Shown here piece by piece: positions 1-5,524 of a stretch of DNA of 5,524 bases. Position numbers and translations under genes: made by a program. Positions within the stretch are counted from its first letter, which is position 1. Each line of letters begins with the position of its first letter. This DNA comes from Alphaproteobacteria bacterium (GTDB lineage Bacteria > Pseudomonadota > Alphaproteobacteria > UBA828). The stretch lies in NCBI GenBank assembly GCA_018668475.1, contig JABJCZ010000243.1:1-5524 (forward strand), written 5' to 3'. The notes under the pieces were generated by a model. The model made no database searches and was not told the origin of the DNA. It worked only from the letters and a program-made list of their open reading frames with translations.

Positions 1-182
1 ACGATGACAAGAATCATCGCGAGGAACTCGGCCCCCATCAGCACAAACAGGCCTGACGAATTGAAGAACGCGAGAATCAAAAACAACACCGAATGGACCG
101 GGTTGCGCGAGCTGATCACCATCACGCCAGCGGCCACGGTGACCACAGCGAAAAGATAAAAAATGATGGTTTCGATAATCAT
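1..182 (-). CDS. nuoJ: NADH-quinone oxidoreductase subunit J (NuoJ), 5' part only
   Basis: Partial gene: the first 60 codons are present and the reading frame runs off the left edge. NuoJ (ND6 homologue) is a hydrophobic inner-membrane subunit of complex I, located near the junction between the peripheral and membrane arms. The translation starts [20 protein letters not shown] and is strongly hydrophobic. Segments at about residues 4-24 and 31-49 look like membrane helices, separated by the short polar stretch SSRNPVHS (24-31). The family signature [12 protein letters not shown] begins at residue 50. Its acidic residue Glu52 corresponds to the conserved membrane glutamate of the third helix in E. 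coli NuoJ. The start is the ATG at 182-180, the first codon that gives the expected N-terminus; no good Shine-Dalgarno sequence precedes it. It lies 71 nt downstream of nuoI on the same strand, as expected in nuo operons. Identification is secure although the gene is incomplete. Confidence 0.95.
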   Translation of the reverse strand, partial: MIIETIIFYLFAVVTVAAGVMVISSRNPVHSVLFLILAFFNSSGLFVLMGAEFLAMILVI

Positions 183-253
183 TGGTTCGTCGTTCGGTTT
201 CTTATGTGCGGCACGTGGCGCGCGGGTTGTTTCTGTTCGGTTGGGTCATTGGT
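183..253 (-). other. nuoI-nuoJ intergenic spacer
   Basis: This 71-nt spacer is the longest non-coding stretch in the window. It holds no plausible small gene, no T-tract terminator and no strong Shine-Dalgarno sequence before nuoJ. On the coding strand, two similar ACCGAAC-containing segments and a CACGTG palindrome are visible, but nothing shows that they are functional. It is most simply an untranslated spacer within the operon mRNA. Confidence 0.6.
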
Positions 254-742
254 TTAGCGATAAGGCGCTTCGTGAGTCAGGTTGGCCGCAATCTCCCGCT
301 CCCAGCGGTCACCATTGGCCAACAGTTTGTCCTTGTTGTAGAGCAGCTCTTCACGGGTTTCGGCTGCGAATTCAAAATTTGGCCCCTCGACGATGGCATC
401 TACCGGGCAGGCTTCCTGACAGAAGCCGCAATAAATACATTTGACCATGTCGATGTCGTCCCGCGTGGTTCGGCGGCTGCCGTCATCACGTGGCTCGGCC
501 TCGATGGTAATTGCCTGGGCGGGACAAACGGCCTCGCAGAGTTTGCAAGCAATGCAGCGCTCCTCGCCATTGGCGTAGCGCCGCAAAGCATGTTCGCCAC
601 GAAAGCGTGAGCTGATGGCGCCCTTCTCATGTGGGTAGTTAAGCGTCGCCTTCGGCTCGAACATCTTGCGGAAGACGATGGCCATACCGGAAAGAAGTTC
701 CGCCAGAAACCAGGAGCGAACCGTCTGATCAATCAATGCCAT
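254..742 (-). CDS. nuoI: NADH-quinone oxidoreductase subunit I (NuoI), 2x[4Fe-4S] ferredoxin-like subunit
   Basis: Complete gene of 162 residues, the usual length for the alphaproteobacterial/mitochondrial (TYKY/NDUFS8) type. NuoI sits on the membrane-facing side of the peripheral arm. It carries clusters N6a and N6b, which pass electrons from the NADH module toward the terminal cluster N2. Two ferredoxin motifs are intact: [12 protein letters not shown] with Cys63, 66, 69 and 73, and [12 protein letters not shown] with Cys102, 105, 108 and 112. As in other 8Fe ferredoxins, the fourth cysteine of each motif is expected to ligate the other cluster. The N-terminal part (about 1-50) has the amphipathic region and the [10 protein letters not shown] segment typical of the family. 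The ATG at 742-740 follows a good Shine-Dalgarno sequence at 749-754. The gene starts 58 nt after the nuoH stop and ends 71 nt before nuoJ. All eight cluster ligands are present, so it should be functional. Confidence 0.98.
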   Translation of the reverse strand: MALIDQTVRSWFLAELLSGMAIVFRKMFEPKATLNYPHEKGAISSRFRGEHALRRYANGEERCIACKLCEAVCPAQAITIEAEPRDDGSRRTTRDDIDMVKCIYCGFCQEACPVDAIVEGPNFEFAAETREELLYNKDKLLANGDRWEREIAANLTHEAPYR

Positions 743-800
743 GCTCAGCCCTTTCTCTGGTCAAGGCGCCGATGTGGCGCGTTATGTGACAGCCTGATCA
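743..800 (-). other. nuoH-nuoI intergenic spacer
   Basis: This 58-nt spacer lies between the nuoH stop and the nuoI start. Apart from the nuoI ribosome binding site at its downstream end, I see no open frame, hairpin with T-tract or repeat in it. It is likely an untranslated part of the operon transcript. Confidence 0.6.
749..754 (-). promoter_or_regulatory. Ribosome binding site of nuoI
   Basis: The coding strand reads AGAAAGGG followed by CTGAGC and then ATG. The purine-rich AAAGGG core lies 6 nt before the nuoI start, which supports the start at 742. It is the best ribosome binding site downstream of nuoG and fits a gene that is not translationally coupled to its upstream neighbour. Confidence 0.6.
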
Positions 801-1817
801 TCATTGTGGCAACCACCCGAACAGATGCAGCGCACCTGCGGTGATGACGACCCAGGCGAGTGAAATCGGCAAAAAGACTTTCCAGCCAAGACGCATCAGT
901 TGGTCATAGCGATAACGCGGGAACGTCGCCCTGGTCCACGTGAACAGGAAAATGACGAAGGCAGTTTTCAGCAGGAACCACACCACACCCGGCAACCAGG
1001 TAAACGGCTCGACATGGAACGGTGGCAACCAGCCGCCAAGGAAAAGAATAACGGCCAGGCCGCTCATCAACACGATGTTGGCGTATTCCCCCAGCATGAA
1101 GAGCGTGAAGGCGAGCGCTGAGTACTCGACCTGATAACCCGCAACCAGTTCTCCCTCAGCCTCGGGAAGATCAAATGGTGTGCGGTTGGTCTCCGCCAGG
1201 GAAGAGATGAAATAGATGACGAACATTGGCGCCAGCGGGATGAAATACCAGAGCCCCTTCTGCGCCTCGACGATCTCCGCCAGATTGAGCGAGCCGGCAC
1301 ACAAAAGGACGGTGACCAGCACAAACCCTATCGACACCTCATAACTGACCATCTGGGCGGCGGAGCGCAAGGCGCCAAGAAAGGCGTATCTGGAGTTACT
1401 GGCCCAACCGGCAATGATGATCCCGTAAACGCCGAGCGAGGACACCGCAAACAGGTAGAGAATACCAACGTTGATATCGGCCAATACAAGGCCATCATCG
1501 AACGGAATAACCGCCCAGCCGATCATCCCGAGGGTGAAGGTGACCATCGGAGCCATCAGGAACAGTGCGCGACTGGCACCGGCCGGAATGATGGTTTCCT
1601 TCATCAGCATCTTCAGGCCGTCAGCGATGGGCTGCAATAGCCCGAAGGGTCCCACCACATTGGGGCCCTTGCGCACCTGCATAAGGCCCCAGACCTTGCG
1701 CTCAAAATAAGTGACAAAAGCGACCATCAGCAACAACGGCACCACGATCGCCAGGACATACCCGACGATCAGCAGAAACGGCAAAGCGTAGCCAGACCAA
1801 AATCCCGCGTCAGCCAT
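801..1817 (-). CDS. nuoH: NADH-quinone oxidoreductase subunit H (NuoH), quinone-chamber membrane subunit
   Basis: Complete gene of 338 residues from the preferred start, within the usual range for NuoH (ND1 homologue). NuoH is an inner-membrane subunit that forms the membrane part of the quinone-binding cavity at the junction with the peripheral arm. About eight hydrophobic helices are visible (roughly 11-36, 84-104, 115-137, 158-176, 189-208, 238-262, 278-298 and 313-334). Both family signatures are present: [11 protein letters not shown] at 59-69 and [15 protein letters not shown] at 214-228, the latter carrying the conserved loop acids Glu219, 221 and 223. The basic C-terminal loop [13 protein letters not shown] (296-308) is also typical. 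The ATG at 1817-1815 gives the [11 protein letters not shown]-terminus and overlaps the nuoG stop by 8 nt, a typical coupled junction. A longer frame begins at a TTG at 1850 and would add 11 residues rich in Lys and Arg. It lacks a Shine-Dalgarno sequence and is less likely. Confidence 0.97.
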   Translation of the reverse strand: MADAGFWSGYALPFLLIVGYVLAIVVPLLLMVAFVTYFERKVWGLMQVRKGPNVVGPFGLLQPIADGLKMLMKETIIPAGASRALFLMAPMVTFTLGMIGWAVIPFDDGLVLADINVGILYLFAVSSLGVYGIIIAGWASNSRYAFLGALRSAAQMVSYEVSIGFVLVTVLLCAGSLNLAEIVEAQKGLWYFIPLAPMFVIYFISSLAETNRTPFDLPEAEGELVAGYQVEYSALAFTLFMLGEYANIVLMSGLAVILFLGGWLPPFHVEPFTWLPGVVWFLLKTAFVIFLFTWTRATFPRYRYDQLMRLGWKVFLPISLAWVVITAGALHLFGWLPQ

Positions 1818-3873
1818 CGGTACCCGTCTTGTCTGTTTTCTCGCCTGCAAAAACTGAAGTGCATTCAGCCATGGTTGGCGAGGCCCGCGAAATCGGGTCA
1901 GTCATGTAGAAGTTCTCAACAGCACTCTCAAAAATGTCCGTGCCGAGCGTGCCCTCTGCACCGAAAGCGCCCCAGTTACCTGACGTTTGCTCATCAACGA
2001 GTCCCAAAATCGGACAAGCATCAATCATGGCAGTCTGCAACGCGCCGAAGGTATCAAATGGCAATGTGTGCCCCAGCACCTCGGATAAAGCCCGCAGAAT
2101 GGTCCAATCTTCGCGTGCGTCGCCAGGCGGTTGCGTCGCGGCTTCCGCGTGTTGCACGCGACCTTCCGTGTTGACCCAAGTGCCAGCCTTTTCGGTATAG
2201 GCCGAACCAGGCAAAATTACGTCAGCGGCGTGGGCGCCAACGTCACCATGATGGCCTTGATAGACGACGAAGGATTTATCCAGTCGGCGGGTGTCGAGTT
2301 CATCGGCGCCCATCAGGAACACCACTTTGATATCGCCGGATTCAGCCCCGGACAGAATGCCATCGACATCGCGACCCTGCTCACCGGGTACAAAGCCGAG
2401 GTCCAGTGCCCCAACGCGCGCCGCAGCCGTGTGCAGCACATTGAACCCATTCCAGGTGTCCGCGTTCATGCCAGTTGCCTCGGCGATGCGTCGTGCCGTA
2501 TTGAGAACGGCGGCGCCGTCGGACCGCGCTAACGCTCCCTGACCAATGACAAGCATCGGGCGCTCAGCATTCTTCAAAATGTCACTAAATGGATGTTTGC
2601 CGTTAGCGATGTCGTCCAGCGTCTTTGGACCTGCACCGAGGTAGTCGTAGTCGTAGGTCAGATCAGCTTGCGGGCCGATCACACCGATCGGCAGACCGCC
2701 ATCGAGCCAGCGCTTGCGGATGCGGGCATTGACCAATGGGGCTTCGGCCCGCGGGTTTGTGCCCACCAGGAGAATGGCGTCGGCATCCTCGATCCCGGCA
2801 ATGCCTGAATTGAAAATGTAACTGGCGCGATGGTCAGCGCTCAACGCGGCACCGTCCTGGCGGCAATCAATGTGCGGTGACCCAAGAGCCGTCATCAATG
2901 CTTTCGTGGCATACAGGCTTTCGCACTCAACCATGTCACCGGCAATAGCGGCGATAGACTTGCCATCGACGCCCTTCAGCGCGGCGGCAATGGCCGCAAA
3001 GGCGTCGTCCCACGTCGCTTCAGCGAGTTTGCCGTCGGTGCGGACCCAGCACTTATCGAGGCGGCGCTGTTTGAGGCCGTCACAGGCGAAGCGGGTCTTG
3101 TCTGAAATCCATTCTTCGTTGATATCTTCATGCAACCGCGGCAGCACGCGCATGATTTCGCGGCCTCGGCTGTCGACGCGAATGTTGCTGCCAACCGCAT
3201 CCATCGCATCAATGGTTTCAGTCTTTTTCAGTTCCCATGGACGCGCCGTGAAGGAATAGGGTTTGGATGTAAGAGCCCCAACCGGGCATAGGTCGATCAG
3301 GTTGCCGGACAGCTCAGAGCTCACGGCCTTCTCAACGTAGGTGCCGATTTCTGTGTGTTCGCCCCGGAAGACGGAGCCCAACTCGTTGGTTCCGGCGATC
3401 TCTTCGGTGAAACGGATGCAGCGCGTGCAATGGATGCAACGGGTCATGATGGTTTGGACCAGCGGACCGATGTCCTTGTCCTTCACCGCGCGCTTGCCTT
3501 CGCCGAAACGGCTGGAGTGCCGACCGTATGCGACTGCCTGATCCTGCAGATCACACTCGCCACCCTGATCACAGATCGGGCAATCGAGCGGATGATTGAT
3601 GAGCAGAAATTCCATCACCCCTTCACGCGCTTTCTTTACGCTCGGCGTGTCGGTGTGGATTTCCATGCCCTCACCGGCTGGCATAGCGCAGGAAGCGATG
3701 GGCTTGGGGGCCTTCTCCATCTCGACAAGACACATGCGGCAATTGCCCGCAATGGAGAGCCGATCGTGATAACAGAAACGCGGCACTTCACTGCCCGCCT
3801 CTTCACAGGCCTGCAACACCGTCGATCCATCCGGGACGGTGACTTCGATGCCGTCGACTTTGAGTGTCGGCAT
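1810..3873 (-). CDS. nuoG: NADH-quinone oxidoreductase subunit G (NuoG), iron-sulfur subunit
   Basis: Complete gene of 687 residues, the usual size for alphaproteobacterial NuoG (homologue of the mitochondrial 75 kDa subunit). It is the largest subunit of the NADH module and wires NuoF to NuoI. The order of domains is as follows. An N-terminal [2Fe-2S] ferredoxin domain holds N1b with Cys34, 45, 48 and 62. The [18 protein letters not shown] segment gives the N5 ligands His94, Cys98, 101 and 107. N4 uses CIHCTRC (Cys146, 149, 152) plus Cys196 in [16 protein letters not shown]. From about residue 215 to the end runs a molybdopterin-oxidoreductase-like domain, which carries no cofactor in this family. 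The extra N7 cluster of E. coli and Thermus NuoG is absent: only Cys264 remains in that region. The ATG at 3873 gives the expected [16 protein letters not shown] start. It lies 15 nt after nuoF and overlaps nuoH by 8 nt. Confidence 0.98.
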   Translation of the reverse strand: MPTLKVDGIEVTVPDGSTVLQACEEAGSEVPRFCYHDRLSIAGNCRMCLVEMEKAPKPIASCAMPAGEGMEIHTDTPSVKKAREGVMEFLLINHPLDCPICDQGGECDLQDQAVAYGRHSSRFGEGKRAVKDKDIGPLVQTIMTRCIHCTRCIRFTEEIAGTNELGSVFRGEHTEIGTYVEKAVSSELSGNLIDLCPVGALTSKPYSFTARPWELKKTETIDAMDAVGSNIRVDSRGREIMRVLPRLHEDINEEWISDKTRFACDGLKQRRLDKCWVRTDGKLAEATWDDAFAAIAAALKGVDGKSIAAIAGDMVECESLYATKALMTALGSPHIDCRQDGAALSADHRASYIFNSGIAGIEDADAILLVGTNPRAEAPLVNARIRKRWLDGGLPIGVIGPQADLTYDYDYLGAGPKTLDDIANGKHPFSDILKNAERPMLVIGQGALARSDGAAVLNTARRIAEATGMNADTWNGFNVLHTAAARVGALDLGFVPGEQGRDVDGILSGAESGDIKVVFLMGADELDTRRLDKSFVVYQGHHGDVGAHAADVILPGSAYTEKAGTWVNTEGRVQHAEAATQPPGDAREDWTILRALSEVLGHTLPFDTFGALQTAMIDACPILGLVDEQTSGNWGAFGAEGTLGTDIFESAVENFYMTDPISRASPTMAECTSVFAGEKTDKTGTDG
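1823..1828 (-). promoter_or_regulatory. Weak ribosome binding site of nuoH, inside nuoG
   Basis: The coding strand reads GACGGG 5 nt before the ATG at 1817, within the last codons of nuoG. The match to Shine-Dalgarno is only partial, so nuoH translation probably depends on coupling through the ATGGCTGA overlap. It favours the ATG at 1817 over the TTG at 1850, which has no purine-rich stretch at a suitable distance. Confidence 0.4.
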
Positions 3874-3882
3874 AGTTCCCCG

Positions 3883-3888
3883 TCTCCC
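3883..3888 (-). promoter_or_regulatory. Ribosome binding site of nuoG
   Basis: The 15-nt nuoF-nuoG spacer reads GGGAGACGGGGAACT on the coding strand. GGGAGA, 9 nt before the ATG at 3873, is the likely Shine-Dalgarno sequence; the second G-rich block lies too close to the start. It starts immediately after the nuoF TAA. Confidence 0.6.
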
Positions 3889-5169
3889 TTAGGCCGCCCG
3901 CTTGCCACGTTCACGGATGCGCCGTTCAATTTCCGGACGGAAATGACGGATCAACCCCTGAACCGGCCATGCCGCAGCATCGCCGAGCGCGCAGATTGTG
4001 TGACCTTCGATTTGCCCGACCACCTCTTCGAGCGTGTCAATGTCGGCAATCGCCGCGTCGCCGGTAACAAGGCGCTGCATGAGGCGATAAACCCAACCAG
4101 TACCTTCGCGGCACGGCGTGCACTGGCCACAACTCTCATGCATATAGAAGTGCGAGAGCCGGGCAATTGCGGCCACAATGTCGGTGGACTTGTCCATGAC
4201 GATCACAGCCGCCGTGCCAAGGCCGGATTTCACGGCCATCAGCGAATCAAAATCCATCAATTGATCATCGCAGATGGACTTCGGCAGAACCGGCACTGAC
4301 GACCCACCCGGGATCACCGCGAGCAGATTATCCCAACCACCGCGAACGCCGCCGGCATGCTTCTCGATCAGCTCCCGCAACGGAATGCCCATCTCTTCTT
4401 CAACATTGCAGGGCTCATTGACGTGGCCGGAAATGCAGAAAAGCTTGGTGCCCGCATTCTTTGGTCGGCCGAGTCCGCTAAACCACTCGGCGCCGCGCCG
4501 CAAAATTGTCGGGGCGACCGCGATGGTCTCAACATTGTTGACCGTCGACGGGCAGCCATACAGGCCAGCACCGGCAGGGAACGGTGGCTTGAGACGTGGA
4601 CGCCCTGGCTTGCCCTCAAGGCTCTCCAGCAGCGCTGTTTCCTCGCCGCAAATATACGCGCCTGCGCCCCGGTGCAGGTACAGGTCGAAGTCCCAGTCCG
4701 AGCCAGCGGCGTTAGCGCCGAGCAACCCTGCGTCATACGCCTGATCAATGGCGGCCTGTAGGTGGACGGCTTCGTTATAAAACTCGCCACGAATGTAGAT
4801 GTATCCTGCATGGGCCCCCATCGCGAACCCGGCGATCAGGCAACCCTCAATCAGCTTCTGCGGGTCGTGCCGCATGATGTCCCGGTCCTTGCAAGTGCCG
4901 GGTTCGGATTCGTCGGCGTTGACGATCAGGTAGTGCGGCCGACCGGGAGCTTCTTCCTTGGGCATAAAGGACCATTTGAGCCCGGTCGGAAAGCCGGCAC
5001 CACCACGGCCACGCAGGCCTGATTCCTTAAGCTGATCGATAATCGTGTCGCGTCCACGCGCGATGATGTCCTTGGTCCCGTCCCAGTCACCGCGTCGACG
5101 GGCACCATCAAGGCTCCAGTCTTCAATGCCGTACAGATTGGTGAAAATGCGGTCGCTATCGTTCAACAT
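3889..5169 (-). CDS. nuoF: NADH-quinone oxidoreductase subunit F (NuoF), NADH- and FMN-binding subunit
   Basis: Complete gene of 426 residues, the usual length for NuoF (51 kDa subunit homologue). It binds NADH, transfers hydride to FMN and passes electrons one at a time to cluster N3, at the tip of the peripheral arm in the cytoplasm. Visible motifs in order: the glycine-rich nucleotide/FMN loop [16 protein letters not shown] at 51-66; the conserved [14 protein letters not shown] at 84-97; the family signature [19 protein letters not shown] at 168-186; and the N3 motif [12 protein letters not shown] with Cys347, 350 and 353, completed by Cys393 in the [13 protein letters not shown] segment. 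The ATG at 5169-5167 directly follows the nuoE stop, giving TGAATG with no spacer, and GGGAAG lies upstream within nuoE. The N-terminus ([13 protein letters not shown]) is typical for alphaproteobacteria. No key residue is missing. Together with NuoE and NuoG it forms the NADH dehydrogenase module. Confidence 0.98.
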   Translation of the reverse strand: MLNDSDRIFTNLYGIEDWSLDGARRRGDWDGTKDIIARGRDTIIDQLKESGLRGRGGAGFPTGLKWSFMPKEEAPGRPHYLIVNADESEPGTCKDRDIMRHDPQKLIEGCLIAGFAMGAHAGYIYIRGEFYNEAVHLQAAIDQAYDAGLLGANAAGSDWDFDLYLHRGAGAYICGEETALLESLEGKPGRPRLKPPFPAGAGLYGCPSTVNNVETIAVAPTILRRGAEWFSGLGRPKNAGTKLFCISGHVNEPCNVEEEMGIPLRELIEKHAGGVRGGWDNLLAVIPGGSSVPVLPKSICDDQLMDFDSLMAVKSGLGTAAVIVMDKSTDIVAAIARLSHFYMHESCGQCTPCREGTGWVYRLMQRLVTGDAAIADIDTLEEVVGQIEGHTICALGDAAAWPVQGLIRHFRPEIERRIRERGKRAA

Positions 5170-5524
5170 TCAGTCGCTTCCCATTTTCGCCAGCGTTTTT
5201 GGGCCGGACTGCGGTGCCGAGGTTGCCCTGCCGGTTTGTGACCCGACAGTTGGCGTCTCGCCATTCTTCAGCGCGTCGAGAATCTTCGTGATGTTCTCAG
5301 GCGTCAGGTCTTCATAGAATTCATCGTTGATCTGCACCATGGGCGCATTGACGCAGGCCCCAAGGCATTCCACCTCCGACAGGGTAAATTCGCCGTCTTC
5401 GGTTGTTCCCCCCGTCTCGATATTCAGGTGCCCTTTGATGGCATCAGAAATATCGTCGGCGCCGCGCAACCAGCACGGTGTCGTGCGGCAAAGCTGCACG
5501 TGATGTTTACCAACCGGCTTGAGG
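5170..5524 (-). CDS. nuoE: NADH-quinone oxidoreductase subunit E (NuoE), [2Fe-2S] subunit, 3' part
   Basis: Partial gene: its 5' end lies beyond the right edge and 117 residues plus the stop are present. NuoE (24 kDa subunit homologue) has a thioredoxin-like fold, binds NuoF and carries [2Fe-2S] cluster N1a, a side cluster near the FMN. All four ligands are visible: CRTTPC (Cys12 and 17 of the visible fragment) and CLGAC (Cys53 and 57). The surrounding [35 protein letters not shown] and YEDLTPE segments are characteristic. A GTG at 5499 could be mistaken for the start, but it is internal: the frame stays open to the edge and the residues before it (LKPVGKHH) match the family consensus just ahead of the first ligand. 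After residue about 86, a roughly 30-residue tail rich in Gly, Pro, Ser and Thr ([20 protein letters not shown]) follows, common in alphaproteobacterial NuoE. The gene abuts nuoF. Confidence 0.97.
   Translation of the reverse strand, partial: LKPVGKHHVQLCRTTPCWLRGADDISDAIKGHLNIETGGTTEDGEFTLSEVECLGACVNAPMVQINDEFYEDLTPENITKILDALKNGETPTVGSQTGRATSAPQSGPKTLAKMGSD
5177..5182 (-). promoter_or_regulatory. Ribosome binding site of nuoF, inside nuoE
   Basis: The coding strand reads GGGAAG, then CGACTGA, then ATG, a 7-nt spacing. The site lies in the last codons of nuoE and the nuoE stop abuts the nuoF start. This suggests that both subunits are made by coupled translation, fitting their partnership in the enzyme. 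Confidence 0.65.

Noticed and set aside
182..610. 142-codon plus-strand frame covering nuoI and the nuoI-nuoJ spacer.
   Set aside because: Most of it is the complement of nuoI, whose two ferredoxin motifs are unmistakable on the other strand. The protein resembles no family I know.
791..806. TGATCATCATT-like palindromic sequence just after the nuoH stop, considered as a terminator.
   Set aside because: The palindrome is very short, has no loop or T-tract on the coding strand and is followed by two more genes of the same operon.
3355..4299. 314-codon open frame on the plus strand, antisense to the nuoF-nuoG junction.
   Set aside because: It lies opposite two clearly real genes, has no recognisable domain or family motif and has no convincing ribosome binding site. 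Long antisense frames are common opposite genes of GC-rich composition.
5170..5499. A short complete NuoE starting at the GTG at 5499.
   Set aside because: The frame continues upstream to the window edge with family-consensus residues, and NuoE normally has a helical N-terminal region before the first cluster ligand. The gene is cut by the window, not naturally short.
1..5524. Search for a novel system: CRISPR repeats, mobile elements, defence genes, tRNAs or accessory genes inside the operon.
   Set aside because: None seen. Coding sequence of six known complex I genes fills nearly the entire window, and the spacers (15, 58 and 71 nt) are too short to hold such elements.

Overview
The window is an ordinary stretch of a bacterial respiratory NADH:quinone oxidoreductase (complex I, NDH-1) operon. 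All six genes lie on the minus strand. In transcription order, right to left, they are nuoE (its 5' part is cut by the right edge), nuoF, nuoG, nuoH, nuoI and nuoJ (only its 5' part is present, cut by the left edge). The four complete genes are open from end to end, with no frameshift, insertion sequence or inserted accessory gene.

The organism is most likely an alphaproteobacterium. Evidence: the gene order nuoE-F-G-H-I-J as separate genes; a 162-residue NuoI and 687-residue NuoG of the alphaproteobacterial/mitochondrial type; loss of the extra N7 iron-sulfur cluster ligands in NuoG; and a Pro/Gly/Ser-rich C-terminal tail on NuoE. Base composition looks moderately GC-rich and even across the window. 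I cannot name a genus from the sequence.

Layout: nuoE (right edge to 5170) abuts nuoF with no spacer (TGA directly followed by ATG). nuoF is followed by a 15-nt spacer with a Shine-Dalgarno-like sequence, then nuoG. The nuoG stop overlaps the preferred nuoH start by 8 nt. A 58-nt gap separates nuoH from nuoI and a 71-nt gap separates nuoI from nuoJ. No promoter, terminator, RNA gene, repeat array or mobile element was seen; the operon promoter is presumably off the right edge, upstream of nuoA-D.

How the genes work together: NuoE, NuoF and NuoG form the peripheral NADH dehydrogenase module. NuoF takes hydride from NADH onto FMN. Electrons then run through N3 (NuoF) and N1b, N4 and N5 (NuoG), with N1a (NuoE) as a side cluster, and on to N6a/N6b in NuoI, which hands over toward the quinone site. 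NuoH forms the membrane part of the quinone chamber and NuoJ is a membrane subunit of the proton-translocating arm. No previously undescribed system was found; the findings are minor points of gene structure and start-site choice.
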